A DNA stretch of 64,000 nt from Synaphobranchus kaupii (Eukaryota; Chordata; Actinopteri; Anguilliformes; Synaphobranchidae), in contig CM056379.1 of NCBI GenBank assembly GCA_029718625.1, positions 59,113,626-59,177,625 of the forward strand, written 5' to 3'. The notes beneath the pieces were generated by a model that saw nothing but the letters and a program-made list of their open reading frames with translations, was not told the DNA's origin and did not search any database. Shown piece by piece: positions 1 to 10,545 of the stretch. Each line of letters opens with the position of its first letter. The stretch's first letter is position 1. A program made the translations under genes and the position numbers.

Positions 1-150
1 TCCAAGATCTTCCTGGAGGGGACCCAGCAGCGTTCTTCAGGGCTGTAACCCTCCCAATCAACAAGGAACTGGGCCCCACTGCCCACCCGTCTCTTGGCCA
101 GAATGTGCCAAACCGTATAAACTGGACCTCCCTCCACTAACCAGGGAGGG
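1..150 (-). pseudogene. gypsy chromodomain (end of pol)
   Basis: Minus-strand translation of this edge gives a chromodomain-like block with [11 protein letters not shown], then FLVDWEGY, then [10 protein letters not shown]. This is the conserved aromatic and W-E-G-Y pattern of chromodomains at the C-terminus of fish gypsy integrases, which are thought to guide integration to marked chromatin. It is cut by the window start, so its end is unknown. About 270 bp of unclear coding sequence separate it from the integrase segment that stops at 420. Confidence 0.8.
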
Positions 151-419
151 GGCGGCAGCTTGTCCACCAGAGCAAGAGCGCCAACATGCACCAGCTTCAA
201 CCAGGAGACATGAAAAATTGGGTGGATGCGCATGGAGTGCGGGAGCTGCAGGCGCACCGTGACCGGGTTAATCCTCCGGATTATATTAAAAGGACCCGCA
301 AATCGTATTGCAAGTTTGCGGGATTCCACTCACAGGGGCAGGTCCCACGTGGACAGTCACTCTCATTGCCCAACCCGGTTGGAGGGAGATGGACGACGAC
401 GCCTGTCAGCCGCAACCTT

Positions 420-1070
420 TTATTTGGCCGTGGCGCGCAAAAGGGAAGCATACACACGCCCCCAGACAGATCGGCACCTACGGACGAAAGACCCGGCGGA
501 TGGTACCTCCACATCCCTGTCCAACTCAGGAAACAAGGGAGGTTGGTACCCCAGCTGAGCCTCAAAAGGAGAGAGACCTGTGGAGGCATTGCACAGCGTG
601 TTATGAGCGTACTCCGCCCGGGCGAGGTGGCGACTCCAGGATGTGGGGTTGGAGGCGGCCAAACACCGAAGGGTGCTCTCCAACATCTGGTTAATGCGCT
701 CCGTCTGTCCATTAGGAGCAGCTATTGCACTAAAATTACGGATGAACCGCCGGTAGAAATTTGCAAAGCCCAGAAAGCGCTGCACCTGTTTTACAGAAAG
801 TGGAGTAGGCCAGTTCTTGACTGCTGAAACCTTCTCGGGAACCATCTGGACCTTTCCCTCAGCTACAATAAAGCCCAGAAAAGAGGCAGACTTGGCGTGA
901 AACAGGCATTTCTCTGCCTTAACAAATAATTGGGCCTTCAAAAGGCTCTTTAACACCTGTCTAATGTGAGTAATGTGCTCAGAAAGATTAGCAGAGAAAA
1001 TCAGAATATTGTCTAAATAGACAAATAAAAACCTCTCTAGTATCTCTCTGAGCACATCATTAACTAGCAC
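420..1070 (-). pseudogene. gypsy pol: RT palm/thumb fused in frame to integrase C-terminal half
   Basis: This 216-codon frame starts in the RT palm, where the catalytic motif reads YLDNILIF instead of the family's YLDD, so one metal-binding aspartate has become asparagine. It continues through the RT thumb ([12 protein letters not shown]). At about position 715 it jumps directly into integrase sequence NGQTERINQ, which carries only the third catalytic residue (E). RNase H, the integrase zinc finger and the first two catalytic aspartates are missing. The join keeps the frame, which is why a long ORF survives. By homology the protein would be inactive. Confidence 0.9.
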
Positions 1071-1512
1071 CTGAACGACAGGGGGGGGGCGCTAGTGAGC
1101 CCGATCGGCATGACCCGGTACTCATAGTGTCCACTATGAGTATTAAATGCCGTTTTCCACTCATCCCCCTCAGGCATGCGCCCCAGGTTATATGCGTTCC
1201 GGAGGTCGAGTTTAGTAAAGACCGACGCCCCCTGGAGACACTCAAACGCGGAGTTCATGAGCGGAAGCAGGTAACAGTTCTTTATAGTGATGTCGTTAAG
1301 ACCCTGGTAATCAATACATGGTCTTAGCCCTCCATCTGTCTTGTTAACAAAAAAGAAACCCGCCCCTGCCGGCGAGGTAGAAGGTCTAATGAAACCATTA
1401 GCTAAGGCTTCCTTGATATACTCCCTCATGGCCGCGCTCTCGGGAGCCAATAAAGAATAAAGAGAGCCCCTGGGAGGAACCGTGCCCGGCTACAGTTCTA
1501 TGGCGCAATCGT
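1064..1512 (-). pseudogene. gypsy pol: RT N-terminal part
   Basis: Minus-strand translation gives the RT fingers and palm: [34 protein letters not shown] and MPIGLTSAP, which are the usual gypsy RT blocks. The frame is lost at a run of nine G (C on the minus strand) around 1081-1089 and continues as the next pol segment in another frame, a likely homopolymer slip. A TAG stop lies in frame near 1489, in the linker just upstream ([15 protein letters not shown]). Upstream sequence to about 1740 is too decayed to read. Confidence 0.88.
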
Positions 1513-1739
1513 AAGACCTATGGGGAGGCAATGTAGTGGCACGTTGTTTGCTAAATACCTGCGTAGTTGGCGGGTATATTAGCAGGCAATTGAAAGATCA
1601 CTGTTGGAGCTCAGCTCTGAATGGTAATGAGAACAATCCGAAGAGGGATTTATAAAAGAACAGCAGTGGAGCCTGCACCAGGAGCCCCATTGAAGAATGG
1701 CAGCCCTGTCACCACCTCAGCTAATGTGAGGGCTGTGTA

Positions 1740-2010
1740 GAACCAGCCACTAATGTCCTAGCATGAGCGGATAGGCCGGAGAGTCAACTAAAAATAATTG
1801 GATATTCTCTGAATGTCCCTGATAGGCAGAGCACATACGCAGGGAACCCATGATGTCCTTAATGGTCCCGGAGCCCAACGGGCGACTATCGAAGGCCATA
1901 CGGGATCGAGTGAGGGAGTTGGCCCATTTTGCGTCTATAAAAAACTCCTCCGGAATCAATAAAAGCGTTACCCAAACGCTTATTCCAGACCAGTTGAACA
2001 GGCAAAAGGG
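1740..2010 (-). pseudogene. gypsy aspartic protease remnant
   Basis: On the minus strand a frame contains NAFIDSGG, matching the D-S-G active-site motif of retroelement aspartic proteases. A second frame continues with FIDAKWANSL and ends in VDSPAYPLMLGH, the conserved protease C-terminal block of fish gypsy elements. A frameshift lies between them near 1955-1965. The position between the gag zinc knuckle and RT agrees with this reading. Confidence 0.75.
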
Positions 2011-2604
2011 TCAGAGGAAGAATACCACATTGTCTCTCTAGAGGTGCCTCGTCTCCCTCCAACTTCAGACACTGGTTTTTTATGTGACCCCTGTGCCTAC
2101 AATAATGACACCAGCCCCTCCGTGGCTTCGACTCCCTAGGCTCACAGAGATACGACCCATCCACCTGCATGGGCCCCTCTTGGCTAAGGGAGGAGTAGGC
2201 GGAAGAACAGACTGGAGGTGCCCCCAAAGGAGAAGAGAGGTGGCGAAGCGAACGGTCTCTACGCTCTCGCTCACGCTCCCGGATGCAGTTGTCAACGTGA
2301 ATGGCTGTGGTAACCAGAGCACCGAACATGGCAGGTGGCTCAAGCCAGGGTGTCCTTAATGGGATCCGACAAGGCATTAAGGAAAAGAGACTTAAGCGGA
2401 CCATCGGCCCACCCCGTCTCCCCTGCCAGTGCTCAAAAGGTGATAGAAAACCTTGCCACAGTGTCGGTACCCTGGCGGAGATGGGTTAGTTTCTTGGCGG
2501 CCTCCTGACCGGAGACGTCATGATCGATAACCAATGCCATCTCCTCCATCAGCCTATTCGCGTCTCTCAACCCAGCAAAATAGGGCGGAGGCTCTGAAGC
2601 AGAA
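2011..2604 (-). pseudogene. gypsy gag remnant with CCHC zinc knuckle
   Basis: A CX2CX4HX4C nucleocapsid knuckle (CHYC...GH...C) lies at about 2069-2110 on the minus strand, preceded by an arginine-rich stretch. Above 2404 the frame changes, but the gag-like block THLRQGTDTVA can be read near 2470-2500. The protein would package retroelement RNA. At least one frameshift separates the halves, so it is not a working gene. Confidence 0.8.
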
Positions 2605-2639
2605 AAGAGAGAAGGAAGAACCTCTCACCCTCAATAAGA

Positions 2640-3191
2640 GTGAACACTAAGAGAGGTAAAAGAAATTAAAATAAAAGCGACCCGGATAATTGAGTGAATA
2701 AGACTCGAAGACTCGAGTAGGACAAAGATAAAGGGACGGAAAAAAAACCTCTTGCTTTCAATGAAGAAAGCAGACAGGAGGGTAAACAGAAAAACGGTAA
2801 AGACAAGACTGTCTCGGTGAAACGAGAAAAGGAAAACCAAAACGGGACAGAAAGTGCAGATAGAAAAGGAAGACTCCTAAGAATCTAAATGCACAGAAGG
2901 CAAGTCCCGCATTACTCCAAAACAATAGTTTGGGGCAAAGTGGTCTCCTTAAGTGCCTAAGCCGTATACCGTACCGGCTCTGTGTAGCAATGTAATACAA
3001 CATAGAAGCGCCGAGACAGGAAGATGCAGAGCTTAAATAGCCGGCGGAAGAGTAGAACAGGTGGGTTCAATAAGAGCCGGAAACAGAGCGAAAGCCTGGA
3101 ACGGACGGAGGAAAATTAAAGAAAGAGCGCCCGCAAGCCGCTCCGAGGGAGAACGACCGCAGAAACAAGAGAAGGCTGCCAAACCATGACA
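2640..3191 (-). repeat. LTR and leader of the gypsy element
   Basis: The segment lies directly upstream of gag and ends at 3191 in CCATGACA, which on the minus strand is TGTCATGG, a typical LTR start. The last ~20 bp (GGCTGCCAAACCATGACA) match the end of the solo LTR at 30250-30267, and a TTAAATAG box near 3033 parallels the TTTATAA box of that LTR. The inner boundary with the leader and the primer-binding site is not resolved. Confidence 0.6.
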
Positions 3192-3995
3192 GAACTTTAG
3201 CTGGACAGATAAGATCAGTACACTCTTTTTACCTAAGATCTGTAGGCCTACGTCTGTCGAGCTGAAGTTCAATATATCGCATGTTGAGATTAAAATAAAT
3301 AAAACAAACGCTGGAGGACATTTGCTTTTTTAACGTTATAACCATTTAATCTTCTGCATAGCTAGCTAGAACAGCAGAGCTGTTTGGGAAAACCCAGTGC
3401 CGATTTAAGTGTAATAATTGTATGTTAACTGTAGGCTACTGCAGGTCCCGTATTTGTTATTTGATATAATTAGCTAATGTTACCAGCCAGCCTGAGAAGC
3501 CTTTCTGCTGCCGAGTAGGCTACATATTTTATCAGGCTGCAGCCCATAAAGCACCGATGCTTAGCTATATCCTAATAAAATGTGAATTTACAAGAAAAAA
3601 ATCGCTTGACTTATTTATTGAGCGTCATACATAAATATATAGTTATTTAATATTTTTCCCGTGTACGATTTAGTGAAAATGCATGATTTAACTGGTTTTT
3701 ACTTTACACTTGAAGTTCCTATGCTTGATTGTGCAGTAGCTTGTTCTTGCACACAGAATACAGCTCTGATTGGCCAGAGTGTCTAAAGTCACGATAACCC
3801 AAAGAACTATGGGAAATATGCTTCAGCGAAGTTTGGTTTGATGCGGACTCACGTGAAGGGCTCATAAAGTGCGCAGTCAAGCACTCGCGCACTTGCAAAA
3901 TAAGAAATGGGACAGACTAAGCCCCTGGAGGTTCTCGCAGGCACCCGCATTTGAAGTGCTCAAGTATGAGTATTGGGACCGGGCCCTAATTTAGA
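3192..3995. other. no gene recognised
   Basis: AT-rich, no long ORF, no repeat structure that I could identify. A more GC-rich stretch lies at 3770-3990 but shows no coding pattern. Confidence 0.5.
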
Positions 3996-4755
3996 TTGTA
4001 TACTCTTGTTCTAATGTGCTGTGTATTTCTCAAATGGATTGACCAAGGCAGGGCTGCCCAACCCTGTTCCTGGAGATCTACCGTCCTGTAGATTTTCATT
4101 TCAACCCTAATTTGGCACACCTGATTCTACTAATTAGCAGCTCAACTAGCCCTCTAGCTGTTGAATGGGGTGTGCTTTGTTAGGGATGGAGTGAAAACCT
4201 ACAGGACAGTAGATCTCCAGGAACAGGGTTGGGCAGCCCTGGTCCAAGGCAATAGATGACTATGGAAACTTGAAAGGGAAATCTCTACACATAAAATCAA
4301 TGGTAAGATTGTATATTTATTCCATATTTAGTAGATATTGACAGTAGAATGATATTGTATGATTACACAATAATTTCACTTGTTTATTTAGCAGCGCTTT
4401 TCACTGCTGTATTAGCATACCTTCAGGCTATTGTTGGCTTTATCTTGTTGCTATGACAGAATACAAATGTTTGGTGATAAAAAAATATGTATTTATGATC
4501 TCACACATACAGTAGATGCTATTGTCAAGTGTGTCACGCATGGGTATGTACAGTTGCAGGTGAGACTGGGTGTGGGGTTGCTTGTTAAATTAACCGCATA
4601 TGCGACTGGTGGCACTATTCTGCACACTTGTCACAAATCATGTACTAATAAATATAGAACTTGGAGTTTGTTGTTTCCACTCATAGTTTGGTTGCAGGAG
4701 CAATGAATGTCTCAGTTGAGCTATCTCACTAGGGCATCTGCACGAAGGGGTTAAA
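3996..4755. repeat. dispersed repeat, copy A (copy B at 32428-33036)
   Basis: The two segments share blocks in the same order: a GTATTTCTCAAA block, an AATAATTTCAC block, a TATTTATGA-ACTCACACAT block, and an end with GGAGCAA-GAATGTCTCAGTTG. They are clearly diverged, so this is an old interspersed family of unknown class. Copy A was later hit by the hAT-type element at 4049-4241. Confidence 0.7.
4049..4241. mobile_element. hAT-type miniature foldback element
   Basis: Inverted ends start CAGGGCTGCCCAACCCTG and pair over about 45 bp (CTGTTCCTGGAGATCTAC on both arms). Flanks are GACCAAGG and GTCCAAGG, an 8-bp target duplication with one mismatch, as expected for hAT. It has no coding capacity and sits inside repeat copy A. 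Confidence 0.88.
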
Positions 4756-5281
4756 GTTTTTGCTCATGAACAGTATTGTTAATTTCGTTTCCATTTTTGT
4801 TCCTGCAAAAAAAATTCTGGTTTTAGTTTTCAAGCCCTGGTTTAAATAACTTTTACTCTGAAAAACATATTTTGAATTACCAATGTTTCCCTCCTATTCA
4901 TTATTACATAAAATATTTTTCTACAAACCAATATGCCCCAATGATTACAGATGCAAGTAGGAAAGGACTACATTATTTAATTGCTTTACTCCTAAAATCA
5001 ACAAGCACACTATCTGCAAGGGTGCAGATACAGGCATATGGTTAACAAAACAGTTAGCTGGAAAAATGAAACTGCAATGCACTGGAATACAAATACAAGC
5101 CTTTATGTCTTTAAGCTGTTGGATCAAAACATTAGAGTGTATTTGTAATGAAGACAAGTGTATTTGACCTCATCCATGATGATGTCTTACGTAGTCCGAT
5201 GAAACCAAGGTAACAAAATAAATCCATTAACTTATATTATATTACCAGATTGTTTATAGTGCTCTTGAAGTAGCAACAGTC
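4756..5281. other. no gene recognised
   Basis: AT-rich sequence with short ORFs only. No repeat or coding pattern recognised. Confidence 0.5.
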
Positions 5282-5381
5282 TGTTTTGAAGTGGTTTGAT
5301 ATATTCCTGTTCTGCGGAGAGCATTGGACTGAATTTAGCATGCTTGAACATGCAACCCAAACAGAGATTTTAGCATGTAAA

Positions 5382-5728
5382 CAGGGGTCTCAAACTCCAG
5401 TCTTGGAGGGCCACAGTCTCTGCTGGTTTAACTCCAGTCTTGGAGGGCCACAGTCTCTGCTGGTTTAACTCCAGTCTTGGAGGGCCACAGTCTCTGCTGG
5501 TTTAACTCCAGTCTTGGAGGGCCACAGTCTCTGCTGGTTTAACTCCAGTCTTGGAGGGCCACAGTCTCTGCTGGCTTTTGTGATTTACTTTCAATCAGCA
5601 ACCAATTTAGGCCTTGGAAGCATGCTGTGACTTAAATTGAAAACGCAGTGACTAAAACTGAGCACTTAAGTGCAAGAACACATCAAAAACCAGCAGACAC
5701 AGCAACCCTGCAGGATTTCAGATCCCTG
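5382..5728. mobile_element. hAT-type miniature element with expanded left end
   Basis: The left end reads CAGGGGTCTCAAACTCCAG and the right end pairs with it (CTGCAGG...GATCCCTG). Flanking ATGTAAA is repeated on both sides (7 of 8 bp), consistent with a hAT target duplication. The terminal 37 bp were amplified into the tandem array listed separately. Confidence 0.78.
5395..5576 (+). repeat. 37-bp minisatellite, five units
   Basis: Units start at 5395, 5432, 5469, 5506 and 5543 with CTCCAGTCTTGGAGGGCCAC and are almost identical. The last runs into the element body (GGCTTTTG instead of GGTTTAAC). Near-identity implies recent expansion of a hAT terminal repeat. Confidence 0.95.
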
Positions 5729-5768
5729 ATGTAAAGGCGGGTTTCAGTTGTGCTGTGACAAATCAATC

Positions 5769-5930
5769 GGAGGTGGGATATCCAGGTTCAGAAAGTAAAA
5801 GTCCTCCCCAGTATTTTGTTCCAATCACCTGTATTTGCTAATTAACACAATTCTTCAGCCAGGAGGTTGAAATAATTTGTGAAATCAGCTGGTTGAGTTC
5901 CTGGGTGGCAGAAACACATGGCAGGACTTT
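5769..5930 (+). mobile_element. hAT-type MITE fragment (family of 39529-39723)
   Basis: Shares GGTTCAGAAAGTAAAA, GTCCTCCCCAGTATTT and AATTCTTCAGCCAG blocks with the more complete copy at 39529-39723. Its end is degraded or missing. Confidence 0.7.
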
Positions 5931-5935
5931 CGTGA

Positions 5936-6620
5936 TGTCACGTGGCGCTGTAATGGCGACATGTAGTCCAGCTGTCTCTCGTGTTCGTGTTAGTTAATTT
6001 GAATGTGTTTTGTTGTGTCGGGCTTTTGTCTTTTGTTTTTTTAATGCGCTGTGTGTCTGTTGTGGGACGGGGAAGTTGGCTGGAAACTTTTCAGGGCACT
6101 CCTGCTCGTTTTTATATTGACAAATTGTCTAGCCGCTATAATCTTGTTTGTGGTCGTCACCATGGAGAAGCATTCGCATTATGCTCGGGAATGTCCATTG
6201 GATCTGCAGCCAGAAAGTTTACTATCACTCTTCACCGGAGTTGAAGATGTCGGGACTGATCCAAGACTACAGGCAATCTTCAAAAGGCCACCAGGGAAGG
6301 AGAAGATAATGCGGGGGAGGTGTGAGGCGGCGACTGGTAAGACTGAGCTCTGTTTCGACAGTGGACAGAGACCGCGACACTGCGTGTAGCCTATGGAGGA
6401 AAGTCGTGGAGGCGGAGTTTGTGTGTTGGACTGGTTGATGACATTGGACATCTCGGGACAGCGGGGGCTATTTTTAATCAGGACATTTGGCTTTATTATT
6501 TTACATATTTGTTTGTGTGTTGTGCGTCTGCCCCACTGTGTATGTCTTTTTTGTTGTTGCTGGTGGCTACAACTGAAGTTCCCTATCGGGAAAATAAAAG
6601 TTATTCTACTCTATTCTAAC
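5936..6620 (+). mobile_element. retroposon fragment, unclassified (second copy at 63518-63661)
   Basis: The 3' part (6346-6620) matches 63518-63661: CTGTTTCGACAGTGGACAGA, a CTGCCCCACTGT block, GGTGGCTACAACTGAAG, then GGGAAAATAAAAGTTATTCT. Both copies end in AATAAA-like, T-rich sequence, as for a 3' end made by target-primed reverse transcription. A short frame from the ATG at 6162 could be the start of a LINE ORF, but I do not recognise the family. The 5' limit is uncertain. Confidence 0.55.
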
Positions 6621-7424
6621 CCCTGGGCTGTCCACCTCTGATCGGATGGGTGTCTACCATTCCATGAAAACAAATGTTCATTAGCTTGAACAGCTGTCCT
6701 TTTGAGGGAGTACATGCAAAGTAGCCCTTAATGAGATAAAGCGCTAGATTAATCTTGATGGTTTGATAATACAGCCATGATAAGACACACTCAAGATCAT
6801 TTTTTTCTGCCAAGTTTACTTTGTAGGAACAAAACAGAAACCTATGCGTAGATTATCAACAAAATGACTAAAAATAGTTACAAACATTTTCCAAATAATA
6901 AAATAGCTTGCTAGATGTAGACTTAATTCAATTTAAAAACCTGCATGAGATGTTGCAATGACATCCAAATCCAAACCTTTTGTGGTGTTTTAAGGGCTGT
7001 TGAGTTTAGCTGATTACTATGTCAACTGGTTATATCCCACTGACCTTTATCTTCACCGGTCAATAAACTGCGTTGGGTACAAGAGATTGTGGGTGCATGA
7101 ACAGTCAGAAGAAGAAATGACGCAAGTAGCCTTGAACTTGACCTCCCTGGCTCCAAAGTTTTTAAAAAATGTGTTCCTTCTTTTTCTTAAAAATCCACCC
7201 CCCTTGCTTCTCCAATTATTTTTCTTATCTGTTCCACAACAACTTTTTGTCTTTCAGTGGTGGTAGATTAACAACAGCTTTGTAAGGTGAACAAAGGAAA
7301 GTTGACCTTGCCTGCTGTTTTTTATGCAAACAAAATAAACCAATTAAACAAAGTTAATTTATTTAATTCTTTATTTATGATGGCAGAACATCTACTTGAA
7401 GCATCATCAGTTTATTTTCCCATG
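6621..7424. other. no gene recognised
   Basis: AT-rich, short ORFs only. The stretch 6650-6780 resembles 7550-7690 (CCATGAAAACAAAT, then AGATAA-G, then TTAATCT-GAGGGTTTG) and forms part of an old local duplication. Confidence 0.45.
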
Positions 7425-7740
7425 GTTTGATACTCCTGAGCTGCAGAGAATATTGAATGGAATTTTAAATGATAGAAATTTGCAACCCAATCAACATTCT
7501 AAGCACGAAAAGCAGGTTAATTTATACTAACGGACCAACCAGGTGTCAATCACTCCATGAAAACAAATTTCCAATGGTGCAAAACTCTTATTTCTGGTCA
7601 CCGTATTGAGATATGGTGAGAAATGTTTAGTCAGAAGCTTATTGAGATAAGGTTCCATATTAATCTGGAGGGTTTGTTTGAATTGCTTATTAATGTTCTA
7701 AGCACATTTGATTGAATCCTGTATTTTTTTAAAACAGAAA
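7425..7740 (+). repeat. diverged second copy of the segment at about 5285-6780
   Basis: Shared blocks in the same order: GGTTTGATA-TCCTG, CTGC-GAGA-ATTG-A-TG-AATTT, GCAACCCAA, then CCATGAAAACAAAT. In the first copy these blocks are pushed apart by the hAT element at 5382, the MITE at 5769 and the retroposon at 5936. That suggests an ancient tandem duplication followed by insertions in one copy only. Confidence 0.5.
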
Positions 7741-7744
7741 CATC

Positions 7745-9462
7745 AATTGAGGTGAAGTCTGAAAAGGTGAGTTTTCCACAAAGTGTTCCGTGCATGAACC
7801 AGCCTGCCAACTTCCACAGCTCTTTCCAGAAACACATGGTGTCAACAGCTACCTCTTTTTGCATCGCAGACTGCAGCTATGCTTGCACAGAGCAGCATCG
7901 GAAGAGGGGCCTTTCATATATGGCTTTGGCATGCAGTCTTAAGAGTGGCCTTTTGGCCAGCGGGCATCACCCAAGAGCGATGAAATACGGAACCCTGTCC
8001 GAGTGAACCCTCCCATACTCTGGGCGACACAAGTGACAATTTTGCGTTGGCTTGTGGAGCTACTGGCCACAGTCGGCACTGGCACAGTCCAGATTCCATC
8101 CGATGCTCTGAGTGTGTGCCTTAAGCAATTTTTTTTATAGGGTATATGGTTCTGTTTTCTCTCTCTCTGTCCCTCTGCCCCACCACACACACACACACAC
8201 ATCAAAGGAAATGTCCTGAGCTCTGTATCTGCACAGATCTAGGATGGCAACACTGCAAGTTTCATTGCTTCACCCAGGACAGGAAACCGAGTTTGAGAAC
8301 CACTGGCTTAGAACACCGTAAGTTTCATAGTTTCCTTCTTAATTTTCAAGCTGAATGCCAATCTGTGACATTTAATTGAAATAATCACTTGAAAGTCTAA
8401 ATGTCTATGCAAATAATGGTTGTGGAGGGCCTGCCCATTTGTAATTTACCTTCTTACCTCCAGTTTCAATCGGAGCCGAGGGTGTTATCACTGGTCTTGT
8501 CACATGGACGGTAATATTTTGCCCAAATTTAAGGATTGTACAACAATAATTCAACTTCCGTTGTTAAAAGCAGGAGAACATGTCTCTTTTGTAGAGGTTT
8601 TCAGTAATTGACCTGAACTGTTTGTCCTAACCCATGCGGGTTTGGTCCTGTTACAAAGATGTTAAAACCCTGAATTTTTAAATAATAATATGTTGTTTTC
8701 AACAACATAATGTAGTTTTATTTATTAATTAAAGTTATCAACCTTCAGATAAACCTGCCCTTGCCATAAAGTAGCCTAGCCTTTTAAAATTAACTTTATT
8801 ACAACAGCGGGGGTATTACGTTGAAGACATATTCTTTACAAAGGGTAAGCTTGCTTGCTCTTTAAAAAAGCTATGGCCTCCAGTCTGGGCCCTGCTATTT
8901 TCATGCCAAATAATGTATATCCTCTTGCATCATAGCCTTTCCAATATCTCACAGCCTCATGTAAAAAAAAAAGGTTACATAAGAATCACATGAAACAAGT
9001 GTCTGTTCTTCAATGTGGCAGCTACAATGTTCTTTCTGCCATTGAAAAACGGTGCCTGCTTTAATCGTATGGCAGTATTAGAGGCAAAGCCACTGAACAT
9101 TCACCAGTCTTCTCAAAGGTAGGGATAAAAGTACACAAAATGAGGGAGACAGAGTTGGTTTGAGAACTTAAAAAAAGAATAAAAATTTTTAACACTGACA
9201 AGTTTATCAAAGAGTAACTGCAATGTGATTGCTGCCAAAACACAAAGTGACATGTGAACTGGCTAGTTTGTTGTAAGTTAATTTACCAGCAGCATTTTTA
9301 GCCATACATTTTGTATTGTAAGTGTAGATTCATATCTTCCATTGTTAAAAACAACTGATGATGAAACTGATGATTTTATGTGTCAGTCGAATGTGCTGCA
9401 CTGCCATTTGTGGCTGATACATTTAGTCCAGGGGTAACTCATATCCTGAAGGTGTTATTATT
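7745..9462. other. no gene recognised; short (CT)n and (CA)n tract
   Basis: No coding pattern. A simple-sequence patch (CTCTCTCTCT, then CACACACACA) lies at 8156-8202. Near 8292-8312 a GTTTGAGAACCACTGG block resembles one end of a hAT element, without a partner. Confidence 0.5.
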
Positions 9463-9960
9463 CATAAAATCAAATCAAATCAATATTTATTTATATAGCG
9501 CATTTTACAACTAGTTGTCACAATGCACTTCACAGAAAAACCCAGCATAAACCCCCCACAAGAGCAAGCCAAAGGCAACAGTGGCAAGGAAAAACTCCCT
9601 GGTTTAACTAGGAAGAAACCGTGGGAGGAACCAGACTCAAGGGGGGAACCCATCCTCCTCTGGTCGGCTCAGGGTCTAGGGCTTAAAGACCAGCATGGTC
9701 AAAACAGCCAATGTCCATGATAATAGAATTTGCAGCAGCTAGATGACAATCCAGATGTGGCGGCAATGATGGTGGGGAACGGGGCGCCGATGGCAGCGGG
9801 AGCAGCTGGCAGCGGTGGTAAGGAGGGAGGGGCAAGTGGCAACGGACAGGAAGCCGGACAGAAACTCTTGAGATGCGGGGCCATAAGCCCCGCCAGCAGA
9901 ATGTAGAAAAAAGAGAGAGAGAAAACAGTTAGGGAAAGTGTAATAGAGCAGCAGGAGCAC
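9463..9960 (-). mobile_element. interspersed retroposon, 3' end on the minus strand
   Basis: It begins with a short ATCAA repeat and TATTTATTTATATAGCGC, which on the minus strand is a retroposon-style 3' tail. It continues with GGCAAGGAAAAACTCCCT, GAAACC-TGGGAGGAACCAG and CCCATCCTCCTCTGGTC, blocks that I recall as very common in fish genomes. Family and 5' limit are not certain. Confidence 0.6.
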
Positions 9961-10009
9961 CAACTGGGGGGGTGGTGGGAGGGTTGGACAAGTGCCCCCG
10001 CCAGGGAAT

Positions 10010-10545
10010 TCCGTTATTTCAACAATTCTGAAATAATATTGTATATCATAAGAAACTGGTAGAAAAGCGTCTGTGTGCTGCCCTGTAACTAAATTAGAAA
10101 TTTCCTTTCTGCTCCCCACACTGCCCCCGCCCGAATCATGATGTCAGGAGGTACCTCTACGTCATAGGTACCTCTACGTCATATGGATAATTGTTGTCGC
10201 CCACAATGGAAATAGCCGGCACCTGATTGGTTAGAGGCACGTCGGTCCTTTGGTTTCGGCTCCATGTTTTTAAACCGGAACAACGTGTCGTCCTGTTCAT
10301 AAACTCTTATTCCACCTAAATAGTCCATGTTTCTGAAAATATTTCAGGTGAGAAATAGGCCATGCATTTGCAACGTCTAGTTTGATCCGAGTTATATGAA
10401 ATCATTTGTATATTGTATGTTAATTTATGCAAATGACGATGGATACACCTCCTCCGCCCCCACCCCTCTCCCTCACTCACCCCAAGTATTTTTCAAAATT
10501 GTGTTGTAGCTAGGCGGAGACAGGCTGAGACAGTGGGTGCACTTA
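10010..10545. repeat. dispersed repeat, copy 1 (copy 2 split over 26655-39234)
   Basis: Matches 26742-27127 and 36548-36671 closely: CCGTTATTTCAACAATTCTG, GGTAGAAAAGCGTCT, CCCACAATGGAAATAGCC, ATGACGATGGA-ACACCTCC, then GAGACAGTGGG. This uninterrupted copy shows what copy 2 looked like before two large transposons landed in it. Class unknown. Confidence 0.85.

Larger units (their letters stand above)
1..3191 (-). mobile_element. Ty3/gypsy LTR retrotransposon (chromodomain type), decayed, 3' end outside window
   Basis: Read on the minus strand, the order is LTR (about 3191-2640), gag with a CCHC zinc knuckle, aspartic protease, reverse transcriptase, integrase C-terminal part and chromodomain, running off the window at position 1. 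This is the order of a Ty3/gypsy chromovirus. All coding parts are broken by frameshifts, stops and one large in-frame deletion, so it is a dead copy. The LTR end (TGTCATGG on the minus strand) resembles the solo LTR at 29560-30267, suggesting related families. The second LTR and target duplication cannot be seen. Confidence 0.9.

Noticed and set aside
186..827. Plus-strand 213-codon ORF
   Set aside because: It is the antisense of gypsy integrase/RT sequence and has no coding motif of its own.
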